In this document: piece by piece, positions 52,711-62,342 of the stretch
Numbering within the stretch: the stretch's first letter is position 1
Layout: every line of letters begins with the position of its first letter
NCBI GenBank assembly: GCA_965224745.1
Contig: CBDCZY010000002.1
Span: forward strand, 496,001-560,000
Reading direction: 5' to 3'
DNA: 64,000 nucleotides
Source of the DNA: CBDCZY01 sp965224745
GTDB lineage: Bacteria; Pseudomonadota; Gammaproteobacteria; Methylococcales; Methylomonadaceae
The notes under the pieces: generated by a model
Databases searched by the model: none
The model's input: the letters and a program-made list of their open reading frames with translations, nothing else
What the model was told of the DNA's origin: nothing
Program-made: the position numbers and the translations under genes

Positions 52711-54018
52711 TCAACGGTTTTCTATTGAGGAATAATTCCTGACGTCAACTCCCGTATAAAGTTGACGGGGACGACCAATCCGTTGGTTGGGTTGATTCAT
52801 CATCTCTAACCAATGGGAAACCCAGCCTGCAGTTCGGGCAAGCGTAAACATCACTGTGAACATATCGACAGGAATATTGAGGGCTTTGTAGATGATACCC
52901 GAATAGAAATCGACATTTGGGTATAGCTTTTTCTCTATAAAGTATTCATCTTCTAGAGCATGTTCTTCCAAAGCCAGCGCAAGATCAAAAAGAGGATCGC
53001 TACTGGATAGTCGACCCAATACTTCGTGACACATTTCTCTGATAATAGTAGCTCTTGGATCGAAGTTCTTGTAGACCCTATGACCAAAACCCATTAACCG
53101 AAAAGGATCATTTTTATCTTTTGCTTTGGCAATATACTTTGGAATGTTATCGACAGTACCAATTTTTTCTAACATGCTTAACACTGCCTCATTAGCGCCG
53201 CCGTGCGCCGGCCCCCAGAGCGCAGCAATGCCAGCTGCGATGCAAGCGTAAGGATTGGCTCCAGTACTACTCGCCAGCCTTACCGTGGAGGTACTCGCAT
53301 TTTGCTCATGATCTGCATGCAAAATAAACAACAGGTTAAGCGCTTTAACTGCTATGGGATCGATATAGTGTTCTTTATTAATATATTTCTGCGAGGGCAG
53401 TGAAAACATCATATTCATAAAGTTTTCACAATACTCAAGGTCGATACGAGAATAGACAAAAGGCCAACCGACTGAGTGCCGATAGCATGCAGCTGCAATA
53501 GTCGGCATTTTAGCCAGCATACGCATGGCAGAGACGCGCCGATGTTCGGGATCTTCCATGTTAAGTTGGGTATGATAAAAAGCCGACAATGAACCTACCA
53601 CACCCACCATCATTGCCATGGGATGTGCATCATAGTGAAATCCGTCAAAAAAGCTCCGAAGCGCTTCGTGAATCATCGAGTGATGATTTATTTCACTGGT
53701 AAATGACTGCAATTGATCATGATTAGGCAACTCCCCTCGCATTAACAAATAAGCCACTTCTAAAAAGGTGCTTTTCTTGGCAAGTTGTTCAATAGGATAC
53801 CCTCTATAAAGTAATACCCCTTTTTCACCATCAATAAATGTGATGGCACTTTTACAACTGGCTGTCGACACGAATCCAGGATCGTAAGTAAAACAACCCA
53901 GAACTTGGCTGAGATTTGCTATTTCTACAACCGATTCACCGAGCGTACCTCTCAGCAAGGGAAATTCCGCGCTTCGATTGATGCTATTATCGGTAATTGT
54001 TATTGTATCTTTTGCCAT
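52711..54018 (-). CDS. gltA: Citrate synthase (type II)
   Basis: A 435-residue TCA-cycle enzyme condensing acetyl-CoA and oxaloacetate. LLYRGYPIEQLAKKSTFLEV and HYDAHPMAMMVGVVGSLSAF are typical; the catalytic His is in ILHADHEQNASTSTVRLASS, the second His in GFGHRVYKNFDPRATIIRE, and Asp in NVDFYSGIIYKALNIPVDMF. The N-terminal beta domain and length mark the hexameric, NADH-sensitive type of Gram-negative bacteria. It stands alone, converging on mrcA. Confidence 0.97.
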   Translation of the reverse strand: MAKDTITITDNSINRSAEFPLLRGTLGESVVEIANLSQVLGCFTYDPGFVSTASCKSAITFIDGEKGVLLYRGYPIEQLAKKSTFLEVAYLLMRGELPNHDQLQSFTSEINHHSMIHEALRSFFDGFHYDAHPMAMMVGVVGSLSAFYHTQLNMEDPEHRRVSAMRMLAKMPTIAAACYRHSVGWPFVYSRIDLEYCENFMNMMFSLPSQKYINKEHYIDPIAVKALNLLFILHADHEQNASTSTVRLASSTGANPYACIAAGIAALWGPAHGGANEAVLSMLEKIGTVDNIPKYIAKAKDKNDPFRLMGFGHRVYKNFDPRATIIREMCHEVLGRLSSSDPLFDLALALEEHALEDEYFIEKKLYPNVDFYSGIIYKALNIPVDMFTVMFTLARTAGWVSHWLEMMNQPNQRIGRPRQLYTGVDVRNYSSIENR

Positions 54019-54077
54019 CCAATGCTACTCAAATCAAGTTAAAATATAACAGTCTCGACGCAGCGCAACCAATCAGC

Positions 54078-54278
54078 CTACTGATTGTAGCGCTTACGAA
54101 ACTTATCAACCCGGCCCGCTGTATCAACAACACGCTGCTTGCCTGAATAAAAAGGATGACAGGCAGAACAAACTTCAACATGTAAGTCTTTGCATAACAC
54201 GGAGGAAGTTTCAAATGCATTGCCACAACCACAAGTCACTTTAATGGATTTATACTCTGGATGAATTTCTGGTTTCAT
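54078..54278 (-). CDS. rpmE: 50S ribosomal protein L31 (zinc-binding form)
   Basis: A 66-residue ribosomal protein of the C+ type. The zinc-binding cysteines are in VTCGCGNAFETSSVLCKDL and VEVCSACHPFYSGKQRVVDT, and AGRVDKFRKRYN closes it. This form serves as a zinc store in zinc-replete cells. It lies 59 bp upstream of gltA on the same strand. Confidence 0.97.
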   Translation of the reverse strand: MKPEIHPEYKSIKVTCGCGNAFETSSVLCKDLHVEVCSACHPFYSGKQRVVDTAGRVDKFRKRYNQ

Positions 54279-54441
54279 GTAAAGCCTATAAAACTAAATA
54301 TTAATTAACAGAGTATGATACGAGATTGCATGCCCCACCGCAACAAAGAGATCAACAAAACAAGCATTGAAGTATCCACTCAAGGATATTTATGGTTTAA
54401 TTTGCTGGGGAGCAGTTAATTTTTAGTAAAGTTCTATCAAT

Positions 54442-55773
54442 TCACCCAGTTTTTTTGCCGCTTTTCCCATCGTCTAAGCCAGAGTTGGCAATCAAAATAG
54501 TGCTTAAAATAATCGCGGGCAATCCTAAGCTAGCTGAATAAATAAAAAATAGGGAATATCCGTAATGATCTACAACAACGCCTGAATAGCCTCCTAATAA
54601 TTTTGCTGGTAATGTCATTAACGAGCTAAACAATGCGTATTGGGTGGCGGTATAGACCGTATTAACTAAACTTGATAAATAGGCAATAAATGCCGCCGTC
54701 GCTATACCCGCACTCAAATTATCAGCACTTATCACAAGGGCCAACAAAGACAAATTTGGTTCAACAACAGTCAACCCGGCAAACAACAAGTTAGTGACAG
54801 CAATCAAGATTGAGCCCAAAACCAATGGCAACATAACGCCATATCTAACCACCATAACACCGCCAAACGCTGTACCTACGATGGTCATAAAAAAACCAAA
54901 AATTTTAGTTACTTCGGCGATTTGAATCTTACTAAAACCAAGATCCAGATAAAAAGGATTAGCCATCACGCCCATGGTGATATCGCTGATTTTATAAACG
55001 CCAATTAACGATAAAATAACCAAACTTTGTTTGCCATTCCGGGAAAAAAAATCAACAAAAGGTTGGATAATGGCCGTGTCTGCCAAATGAAAAAAGCGTT
55101 GCTTTATTGAGTTGTTTACTCGATTGCTGATGTTAACGCTAACATCTTCACGATGCGAAGGTTCATCTATCACTAAAACAGTTATAATCCCAACGACCAT
55201 TAAGACAGACATGGCTAGATAAGCCATTTCCCAGTCAGCTATTTCAGCGATGTAAAATGAACCAGCACCGGCAACCAATAACGCTACTCTATAGCCCAGG
55301 ACATAGGCCGCAGCCATAGCGCCTTGGAACTCTACAATGACCGCTTCAATGCGGTATGCATCAATAACGATATCTTGGGTTGCTGAATTAAATGCGACAA
55401 AAACAGCGAAATAGGCGATCCAACTCAAATTGGTCTGAGGATCGCAAAAGCTCATGCCTGCCAGTCCCAGTGCGATGCCTAACTGAGACACCAGCATCCA
55501 GCTTCGCCTTTTTCCGAACCAGCCTCCTAACAAAGGCAACGCCCAACGATCAACTACTGGCGCCCATATAACTTTGATTGAATAGGTGATTCCAACCCAG
55601 CTGAAGAAACCTATCACAGTCAGTGAGGTTTCATTATCCCTGAGCCAAGCTGACAAGGTAGAAAAAACAAGTAGGAAAGGCAGACCTGCTGAAAATCCTA
55701 AAAACAACATAACCGCCACCCGAGGGTGGCGATAAATCGACCAAGCTTCCCGCCAGCCGCGCTTTACTTTCAA
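54442..55773 (-). CDS. AmpG-like MFS muropeptide transporter
   Basis: A 443-residue transporter with about twelve helices. VAVMLFLGFSAGLPFLLVFS, then TYSIKVIWAPVVDRWALPLL, KRRSWMLVSQLGIALGLAGM and FVAFNSATQDIVIDAYRIEA match the AmpG family that imports anhydro-muropeptides for peptidoglycan recycling. The start is TTG (55773), as no nearby in-frame ATG precedes the first helix; no Shine-Dalgarno is obvious. It lies 43 bp downstream of nhaD on the same strand. Confidence 0.88.
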   Translation of the reverse strand: MKVKRGWREAWSIYRHPRVAVMLFLGFSAGLPFLLVFSTLSAWLRDNETSLTVIGFFSWVGITYSIKVIWAPVVDRWALPLLGGWFGKRRSWMLVSQLGIALGLAGMSFCDPQTNLSWIAYFAVFVAFNSATQDIVIDAYRIEAVIVEFQGAMAAAYVLGYRVALLVAGAGSFYIAEIADWEMAYLAMSVLMVVGIITVLVIDEPSHREDVSVNISNRVNNSIKQRFFHLADTAIIQPFVDFFSRNGKQSLVILSLIGVYKISDITMGVMANPFYLDLGFSKIQIAEVTKIFGFFMTIVGTAFGGVMVVRYGVMLPLVLGSILIAVTNLLFAGLTVVEPNLSLLALVISADNLSAGIATAAFIAYLSSLVNTVYTATQYALFSSLMTLPAKLLGGYSGVVVDHYGYSLFFIYSASLGLPAIILSTILIANSGLDDGKSGKKTG

Positions 55774-55816
55774 GGCGTTATCAATCCATTTTTTTATTCA
55801 AAAGTAATTAGATGAT

Positions 55817-57187
55817 TCAATCTAAACCATTGATTATATAGTGGGCATAAATACTGGCAAAGTAACCCACGGCAATGACTGGTGTCCATTTGATATGTGA
55901 AAAGAAGGTATACATTCCTTTAGACTGCCCCATCAAAGCAACTCCAGCAGCAGAACCGACAGATAACATTGATCCACCGACGCCCGCTGTCAAAGTCACC
56001 AACAACCATTGGTTTAAGCTCATCTCCACATTCATGTTCAATACGGCAAACATAACAGGAATATTATCGACAATGGCCGATAAAATACCTACAAAGATAT
56101 TGGCTGGTGTAGCCCCCAATCCCTCATACATAGCTGCTGACAACAATTGGAGATAACCGATGTAACCAAGACCACCCACAGCGAAGACAACACCGAAAAA
56201 GAAAAACAAGGTATCCCATTCAGCATCCCTTACTTTTTTAAAGATATCAAAATCGTCGTCTTCATACCCACGAATAAAACGCAATCGATAACCATAAATC
56301 ATCAACAGCGACAACCCCATCATCATGCCCATAAAAGGTTTTAAATGAAGGAATTGTTTAAAGCTTACAGCCGCCGCTATAGTGACAGCAAACAAAGCAC
56401 ATATTTGAATAGCGCCTGGCTTTAATGGAACCAATCTCTCGTTTCCATCGCTTTTAGGAAATTCATTGGGTACCGCAAAATACATAACGGCTGCTGGAAT
56501 AATATAGTTAATAACTGATGGAATGAATAATTCAAAAAATTCAAAAAATTCTGCATAACCTGCCTGCCAAACCATTAAGGTTGTGATATCTCCAAAAGGA
56601 CAAAAAGCACCGCCAGCATTGGCAGCAACAACGAGGTTAATGAAACCAAGACTGACAAAACGGTCATTATCTTTACCCACAGCCATGACCACAGCACCTA
56701 CCAATAAAGCAGAAGTCAAGTTATCTGCCACAGCGGATAAAAAGAAAGTAATGACCCCAGTAATCAAAAATAGTTTGCGGTAACCAAATTTTTTACTGAC
56801 TAACCAAGATCTTAACCTTTCAAAAACGTTCCTTTCGGCCATCGCATTGATGTAAGTCATCGCTACCAAAAGAAAAAGCATTAATTCAGCATACTCGTTT
56901 AAATTATGCTCAAAAGAAAGGTGCAATTCCTCAGTCGGAACACCCGCCGAATTTGACAAAATAGCGACATGAGCCCAAATGATAGCTGCCGCAAGTATGA
57001 CCGGCTTGGATTTTCTCAAGCCGGTAAATTCCTCAGCCATCACAAACCCATATGCGATTATGAAAATTAATACGCAAAATAGTCCTCTTTCAGTCCCTGT
57101 CAGACCCAAGATTGGCAACTTTTCAGAAGCCACTGCTAGCTCTGGCACTAAAACTAGAGCGCTCAGTAAAATAAAAAAACGTGACAA
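55817..57187 (-). CDS. nhaD: Na+/H+ antiporter NhaD
   Basis: A 456-residue ion-transporter superfamily protein with a possible signal-like N-terminus (RFFILLSALVLVPELAVASE) and about twelve further helices. Diagnostic are FLSAVADNLTSALLVGAVVM, NLVVAANAGGAFCPFGDITT, ILSAIVDNIPVMFAVLNMN and VTLTAGVGGSMLSVGSAAGV. It expels Na+ or Li+ in exchange for protons in marine and haloalkaliphilic proteobacteria. The promoter region is shared with the divergent sulfite reductase gene (57188-57380). Confidence 0.93.
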   Translation of the reverse strand: MSRFFILLSALVLVPELAVASEKLPILGLTGTERGLFCVLIFIIAYGFVMAEEFTGLRKSKPVILAAAIIWAHVAILSNSAGVPTEELHLSFEHNLNEYAELMLFLLVAMTYINAMAERNVFERLRSWLVSKKFGYRKLFLITGVITFFLSAVADNLTSALLVGAVVMAVGKDNDRFVSLGFINLVVAANAGGAFCPFGDITTLMVWQAGYAEFFEFFELFIPSVINYIIPAAVMYFAVPNEFPKSDGNERLVPLKPGAIQICALFAVTIAAAVSFKQFLHLKPFMGMMMGLSLLMIYGYRLRFIRGYEDDDFDIFKKVRDAEWDTLFFFFGVVFAVGGLGYIGYLQLLSAAMYEGLGATPANIFVGILSAIVDNIPVMFAVLNMNVEMSLNQWLLVTLTAGVGGSMLSVGSAAGVALMGQSKGMYTFFSHIKWTPVIAVGYFASIYAHYIINGLD

Positions 57188-57380
57188 AATACTTCTCCTA
57201 TGGCTGAATAATTCGATGGCCTTACTCGTCGAATAAAATAATGTGGATATATTTTTTTATTCTTCAAACCTTTATAATGTTAGCATCTTTAGCGAATATT
57301 TGTTACACACGGCCCTTGAGTAGGTACTTGATAATTCGCTAAAATTTTTGTAGCCATTATATAATTACCTTTCCACTCTT

Positions 57381-59039
57381 ATGTATTTCTATAACGAAAC
57401 CGATCAAACCCTGGTTAACGAAAGAGTTGACCAATTTCGTGAACAAACAGCAAGATATTTGCGCGGTGAAATGACTGAAGATCAATTTCGTCCATTGCGA
57501 TTGATGAATGGACTTTATATTCAGACTCATGCACCGATGCTGAGGATTGCCATACCTTACGGTATGCTGCAATCCAAACAGCTCAGGAAACTGGCTGATA
57601 TCACTCGCAACTACGACAAAAACTATGCTCATTTCACGACCCGACAAAATATTCAGCTAAACTGGCCAAAGTTGGAACGCGTACCAGATCTCCTTGAAGA
57701 ACTAGCTAACGTCGAAATGCACGCTATCCAGACCAGCGGTAATTGTATTCGCAACACAACTAGCGATCCTTTGGCAGGCATATGCACGGATGAAATAGAA
57801 GATCCCCGGCCTTATTGTGAAATAATTCGTCAATGGTCAACGCTACACCCTGAATTTTCTTACCTTCCTAGAAAATTCAAAATTGCAGTCAGCGGGTCAA
57901 CCAAAGACCGTGCCGCAACTCAAGTACACGATATTGGTCTTCATTTAATCAAAAATGATCAAGGAGAAATTGGCTTTGAAGTATTAGTCGGTGGGGGTTT
58001 GGGAAGAACGCCAATCATTGGCCAGATCATACGGCCATTTTTAGATAAAAAATATCTACTCTCCTACTTGGAAAGTATTTTAAGGATTTATAATCTGTTT
58101 GGCCGGCGTGATAACAAATACAAATCACGCATTAAGATCTTAGTCAAAGAAACCGGCATAAAAAAATTTACTCAACTGGTAGAAGAAGAATGGCAAACTA
58201 TACAAGATCAATTTCTATTGGGTGATTCAGAAATAAATCATTTTAAATCTTTTTTCGCCCCACCTGCTTATAAAGCCTTACCCTCAGAAAGCAATGAGCT
58301 TAAACAACAATTGCTTAATTCACCAGAATTTAACCGATGGTATAAACAAAATACTGTAGACCATAAAATCCCTGGTTACAGAGCAGTGTATCTTTCACTC
58401 AAAGCTCCCGATGTTCCACCCGGAGATATAACGGATGTTCAATTAGATAGGGTTGCATCACTGGCAGATCAATATTGCTTTGGATTAAGTCGAAGCACTC
58501 ATCGGCAAAACCTCGTTTTTGCTGACATAGAACAACAAAATCTTTTTGAGCTCTGGAAACAACTTGATGAGCTAAAATTGGCAACGCCTAACATCAACAC
58601 CGTTACTGATCTGATTTGCTGTCCTGGCTTGGACTTTTGTTCATTAGCTAATGCCGGCTCAATTGGCGTAGCTAGAGAAATTAACCGAGCCTTTGATGAT
58701 ATAGACTTTATTCATGATGTCGGTGATATTAAAATTAATCTGTCAGGTTGTATGAACGGCTGCGCCCATCAAAGTGTTGGGCATATCGGTATTTTGGGTG
58801 TCGATAAAAAAGGTGAGGAATGGTACCAAATAACCCTGGGCGGTTCTTCTGAAAACCAGGCCGCTATCGGTAAAAGACTGGGACCTGCTGTTAACAAAAA
58901 CTCGATTACTCCTGCAATCAAAAACATCCTGGCAGTGTATGTAAAACAAAGACAGACTGATGAATTATTTTTGGATACCGTAAACCGTGTAGGTATCAAA
59001 CCATTTAAAGAAAGTGTATATGAAAATCATCAAAGATAA
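57381..59039 (+). CDS. Nitrite/sulfite reductase haemoprotein (CysI-like, ferredoxin type)
   Basis: A 552-residue sirohaem enzyme. FRPLRLMNGLYIQTHAPMLR and HFTTRQNIQLNWPKLERVPD form the first ferredoxin-like half domain. SGNCIRNTTSDPLAGI and GGGLGRTPIIGQI lie in the sirohaem-binding part. The second half carries RSTHRQNLVF. The [4Fe-4S]-sirohaem cysteines are in CCPGLDFCSLANAG (Cx5C) and LSGCMNGCAHQSVGHIGILG (Cx3C). The DUF934 gene downstream, overlapping by 20 nt, is the hallmark of assimilatory sulfite reductase operons, so sulfite is the likelier substrate. Confidence 0.92.
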   Translation: MYFYNETDQTLVNERVDQFREQTARYLRGEMTEDQFRPLRLMNGLYIQTHAPMLRIAIPYGMLQSKQLRKLADITRNYDKNYAHFTTRQNIQLNWPKLERVPDLLEELANVEMHAIQTSGNCIRNTTSDPLAGICTDEIEDPRPYCEIIRQWSTLHPEFSYLPRKFKIAVSGSTKDRAATQVHDIGLHLIKNDQGEIGFEVLVGGGLGRTPIIGQIIRPFLDKKYLLSYLESILRIYNLFGRRDNKYKSRIKILVKETGIKKFTQLVEEEWQTIQDQFLLGDSEINHFKSFFAPPAYKALPSESNELKQQLLNSPEFNRWYKQNTVDHKIPGYRAVYLSLKAPDVPPGDITDVQLDRVASLADQYCFGLSRSTHRQNLVFADIEQQNLFELWKQLDELKLATPNINTVTDLICCPGLDFCSLANAGSIGVAREINRAFDDIDFIHDVGDIKINLSGCMNGCAHQSVGHIGILGVDKKGEEWYQITLGGSSENQAAIGKRLGPAVNKNSITPAIKNILAVYVKQRQTDELFLDTVNRVGIKPFKESVYENHQR

Positions 59040-59466
59040 ACAAATAATTGACGATACATGGCTGTATTGTGATACCCCTACGTTTCCTGCTTCAGTTAAC
59101 ATCATAGTTCCCCTAGCTCTATGGCAGTCGGAAAAGGACAATTTAACCCACCGTCAAAGTCAATTAGGTTTAAGAATGATTGCCAGTGATGCCATTGAGA
59201 GTATTAAAACTGACTTAAAGTCATTCGATCTAATTGAAGTTTACTTCGATGTATTCACAGATGGCCGAAGTTTTTCACTGATAAAACTAATCCGGGACAA
59301 ATTTAACTATAAGGGTGAAATTAGAGCTTCTGGCTATTTTCTTCGTGATCAAGTATTTTACCTCAACGAAGTTGGAGTCAATTCATTCAACTGTGCTACC
59401 GAAACAAACAACGAAGGGATATTAACAAGTTTGCAAGATTTTACTGTGAGTTACCAACGAACATGA
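59020..59466 (+). CDS. DUF934 family protein (sulfite reductase-associated)
   Basis: A 148-residue DUF934 protein: MKIIKDKQIIDDTWLYCDTP, then NIIVPLALWQ, SFDLIEVYFDVFTDGRSFSL, IKLIRDKFNYKGEIRASGYF and LRDQVFYLNEVGVNSFN. This family accompanies the ferredoxin-type sulfite reductase and probably supports electron delivery or assembly; the mechanism is unproved. The ATG at 59020 lies inside the upstream gene, so translation is coupled. Confidence 0.92.
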   Translation: MKIIKDKQIIDDTWLYCDTPTFPASVNIIVPLALWQSEKDNLTHRQSQLGLRMIASDAIESIKTDLKSFDLIEVYFDVFTDGRSFSLIKLIRDKFNYKGEIRASGYFLRDQVFYLNEVGVNSFNCATETNNEGILTSLQDFTVSYQRT

Positions 59467-59569
59467 CTTAAAACAGAAACCTCTTAACTTGCATTAAGCT
59501 TGGATCAGCTAAAGCTGTTTACCTGAATGATGAGGGTACGATTAAAAGTGATGCAAGACTAAATTTTCA

Positions 59570-59770
59570 TCATGCCGCCTTTTGCCTAACATCTTGCCAG
59601 TAATTTTCCCATCGTTGATTGATTCTACATAATCGCAAAGCCAACATATAATCTATATTATTGGGTGACCACCAAGCTCCAGGACGCTTAAGCCGAGCTT
59701 GAACAATGTAACGGTGAGCGCTTTCAATTTCACCTGAACCGATTGGAAGTCCTTTTTCTATCGCACCTTG
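59570..59770 (-). pseudogene. ISKra4 transposase, severed C-terminal part
   Basis: Holds QGAIEKGLPIGSGEIESAHR, then YIVQARLKRPGAWWSPNNID and YMLALRLCRINQRWENYWQD. The glutamate in GEIES is the third catalytic residue of the DDE triad, now cut off from the rest by the IS3 element. Joining the flanks after removing the IS and one TATA copy leaves it one base out of frame with the upstream part, so additional decay is likely. Confidence 0.88.
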
Positions 59771-59922
59771 TATAGTACTCCCCATTGTCCAGACCAATTT
59801 CTCTAATAATTAAGATATAAATCTTTCTCTTTATTTTAAAAAAAATTGTTATTATTGCGCCGCAGGCGTTTTAATATTACGATTTGTTGACTGCGGCGGA
59901 ATGTGGTCAAAGGGTGGATTAG

Positions 59923-60006
59923 TGTGGGTAAGCTCGTGGAAAACGGCTCTTTTGTTTTCCATCAGCTTATCCACACGTTCCGTAGGAAATCCACGCTTTG
60001 TCCACA
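59923..60006. other. DnaA-box-like cluster in the IS3 tail
   Basis: Three 9-mers within 84 bp match or nearly match the DnaA box: TTATCCACA at 59967-59975 (perfect), TTGTCCACA at 59998-60006, and TTACCCACA on the minus strand at 59923-59931. Whether DnaA binds here is unknown. Confidence 0.45.
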
Positions 60007-60032
60007 TGGAGTCCGCCTGGCTTACCTTTAAA

Positions 60033-60878
60033 TCATACTGCGCTCTTGTTTAAATAGACCTCCTCGGGGGTTTGATAATCTAGCGATTGATGAATCCGTC
60101 GCTGGTTGTAAAACTCAAAATAGTCTTTCAGCCCTTGGTGCGCTTGTTTCACGGTCTGAAAATCATTCAAGTAGACTTTCTCATACTTGACAGAACGCCA
60201 CAAACGCTCAACAAAGATATTATCCAAGGCCCGGCCTCTGCCATCCATGCTAACCTGGATGCCTTTATCCAGCAGGGGTTGCGTGAACCGATGCGTGGTA
60301 AATTGGCTCCCTTGGTCGGTATTAAAAATTTCGCACCGTGATGTTGCCAAGGCTTCATTCAGCGCAATGATACAGAAGTCTGCTTCCAACGTCGTACTCA
60401 GTGCCCAATTCAGCACATAGCGGCTGTACCAGTCGATGATTGCCATCAAATAAACAAAGCCATGTCTCAGACGTATATAGGTAATATCAGTACTCCAGAC
60501 CTGATTACAGCGTTCAATGGGCAAATGTCTCAACAGATAAGGAAACACTTTGTGTTCCGGATTCGCCTGGCTCAACTTCGGCTTGGGATAGACCGCTTCT
60601 AAGCCCATTTGCCTGAGCAGCCGCCTGACGCGTTTCACATTGACCTGATGACCTTGTAATCTCAAATGCTCCGTCATTTTCAACACACCGTAAAAAGGTG
60701 TTTCGGTATATTGTTTATCCAGTTCATGCATCAATAATAGCGTGTATGCGTCGATACCCACCGGACGGTAATACAGGCTTGAGCGATTGATGCCTAGCAA
60801 ACCACACTGTTGCCTGATGCTAAGGGTTGACAGCTCAGGTTCTAGCCACATTTTTTTAGTGTCAAGAGCCACGTTCAA
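60033..60878 (-). CDS. IS3-family transposase OrfB (DDE catalytic subunit)
   Basis: A 281-residue integrase-core transposase. The helix-turn-helix segment LSTLSIRQQCGLLGINRSSL is followed by an HTH_21 part (VKRVRRLLRQMGLEAVYPKP). The triad is D in QVWSTDITYIRLRHGFVYLM, D in EIFNTDQGSQFTTHRFT and E in NIFVERLWRSVKYEKVYLND. It is read in the -1 frame relative to orfA; the TTG at 60878 may not be a real start, because frameshifting at the A8 run (60884-60891) would yield OrfAB. Confidence 0.93.
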   Translation of the reverse strand: MNVALDTKKMWLEPELSTLSIRQQCGLLGINRSSLYYRPVGIDAYTLLLMHELDKQYTETPFYGVLKMTEHLRLQGHQVNVKRVRRLLRQMGLEAVYPKPKLSQANPEHKVFPYLLRHLPIERCNQVWSTDITYIRLRHGFVYLMAIIDWYSRYVLNWALSTTLEADFCIIALNEALATSRCEIFNTDQGSQFTTHRFTQPLLDKGIQVSMDGRGRALDNIFVERLWRSVKYEKVYLNDFQTVKQAHQGLKDYFEFYNQRRIHQSLDYQTPEEVYLNKSAV

Positions 60879-61153
60879 AATGTTTTTTTTAGAAATTCAT
60901 TTTCTACTTTTAGCTGCCCTATCTGCTTGTAGAGTTCATCAATCAACGCTTGCTGGTCATCTTCCTGGCGTTTTCGGTGGCTTGAAAATGCTTCGGGGAG
61001 GGTATTTAATGCAGCCTTTTTCCAATTGTTGATTTGGGTTGAATGGATGCCGTATTTCGCGGTAATTTCTGCTGTGGTTTGCTCACCTTTTAGGGCTTCT
61101 AAAACAACCTTTACTTTGGTTTGAGTGCTGTGCTTTTTTCGACTAATTGTCAT
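60875..61153 (-). CDS. IS3-family transposase OrfA
   Basis: A 92-residue HTH_8-type protein: KHSTQTKVKVVLEALKGEQT, then TAEITAKYGIHSTQINNWKK and a leucine-zipper-like tail QALIDELYKQIGQLKVENEF. It binds the IS ends and is fused to OrfB by a -1 frameshift at CTAAAAAAAAC (A8, 60884-60891). Confidence 0.92.
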   Translation of the reverse strand: MTISRKKHSTQTKVKVVLEALKGEQTTAEITAKYGIHSTQINNWKKAALNTLPEAFSSHRKRQEDDQQALIDELYKQIGQLKVENEFLKKTF

Positions 61154-61218
61154 CTCTTAATCCTCGGTTTTGAGGGTAAGATTCTATCTTAACTACTGGT
61201 CTAGTTTTTGGGGAGTAT

Positions 61219-62089
61219 TATATTGATAATCAACTTGATCCAGACGATTTCTCAAGTAGCGGTAAGCCCTACGAACCGGCGCTTTCTCATCATCCGTTTC
61301 GGATGGTTCAAGAAACGGCAATAGGGTTTCAAGAACAAGGCTGGCCTGATTGATTTTCAAACGTTGTTTTTGTTCATCTAACCATAATGCCGAGTCACCT
61401 GTACAGCTAGGTGCCGCTTCTGCCAAGTATTCACAAAGATGCATTAAGTCGATTAAATAGGTTCCATTTTCGCCAAATTGTTCATCCACTTGGCGCTTGA
61501 TCCAGGATGCGCCATCGCCTACCGAATGCACGTGTGTTTGTTGGCCAAAGTTTACATTCATCGCGCAATCAAATAACTGGCGACCTGTTTCTTCAATACC
61601 CCCAGAAAAGTTTCCTCCATAATGCAGCGTCCGACTGCCACATTCATGGGCAATACAAAGTCGCAGTTCTTGCCAGCCCAGTGTTTTTTCTTTTCGCTTA
61701 TCTTTTGCTTCAGGATCAATGGTCACCACAGGAACCATGCCTCCATCTGTCTCTGCAATGACGTGTTTTGTACCTGAGGTATCTGGCCAGTCACTGACAA
61801 GGTCTGTTTGTTCAAATATCGCTTTGCCATGATGCTCTGTGATGAACCTAATACTACTCACCGGTACCTCTATTCCATAATGTTCTTGGAGTTTAGCGTT
61901 GACTTGGCCAAATGGCTGGTCTGCTCCAAAATCTGTGATGGCCCGTTGTAAAGGCGTCGAGGTACTTCGGCAGGTCACATTCGCTTGATCTGAAAAAGTA
62001 CGAACGATATGGGTTGACTCACGAAAGAGGGTTTCTTCAATTTCGATAATATCAAAGGTACTATGCCACCACAGTTTTTTTTCCTGCAA
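61219..62089 (-). pseudogene. ISKra4 transposase, central catalytic part
   Basis: About 290 residues from the -1 frameshift site to the IS3 insertion. Asp residues of the triad lie in VIAETDGGMVPVVTIDPEAK and HSVGDGASWIKRQVDEQFG. EKTLGWQELRLCIAHECGSR and YLIDLMHLCEYLAEAAPSCT are typical of ISKra4 transposases. The frame runs into the IS3 end and stops at 61193, adding NTPQKLDQ from IS3 DNA. Confidence 0.9.
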
Positions 62090-62342
62090 TACGTAATTCG
62101 GGTTGTTCTTTCAATTCAGCTTCATTGCGCTTATTTTTACTTTCTGCCCACTCGGAAAGTGCTGCGTGACCTATTTTTCGAACCTCTTCAATGACGCGTT
62201 GCTCCGCTGCATCCGCTTTCTCAATCGTTTCATCGTCATCTTCTACGATAGCCATTAATACCTCAACACGATGGCGTAGTATGGGATGTTCATTTAGAAG
62301 TTCGAGTAGCTTTATATCTTTTTCGGGGATGGTTTTGTTCAT
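62061..62342 (-). CDS. ISKra4 transposase, N-terminal frame with programmed -1 frameshift site
   Basis: A 93-residue acidic coiled-coil protein (KDIKLLELLNEHPILRHRVE, then ALSEWAESKNKRNEAELKEQ). At its end GGAAAAAAAACTG (A8 run, 62075-62082) lets ribosomes slip -1 from GKKTVVA-stop into KKLWWHSTFDIIEIE, the catalytic part. This is the usual layout of two-frame ISKra4 elements. Confidence 0.85.
   Translation of the reverse strand: MNKTIPEKDIKLLELLNEHPILRHRVEVLMAIVEDDDETIEKADAAEQRVIEEVRKIGHAALSEWAESKNKRNEAELKEQPELRIAGKKTVVA

Larger units (their letters stand above)
59775..61218 (-). mobile_element. IS3-family insertion sequence, intact
   Basis: The 1444-bp element has ends GTACTCCCCATTGTCCAGAC and, in reverse complement of the right end, ATACTCCCCAAAAACTAGAC, then CA. 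TATA flanks both sides (59771-59774 and 61219-61222), giving a 3- or 4-bp target duplication. It carries two overlapping transposase frames. A long non-coding tail of about 250 bp (59783-60032) follows orfB, containing DnaA-box-like sites. No degradation is visible, so it is likely the younger insertion. Confidence 0.92.

Noticed and set aside
59923..60006. Chromosomal or plasmid replication origin
   Set aside because: The DnaA-like boxes lie inside an insertion sequence, with no rep or dnaA gene or evident unwinding element tied to them.
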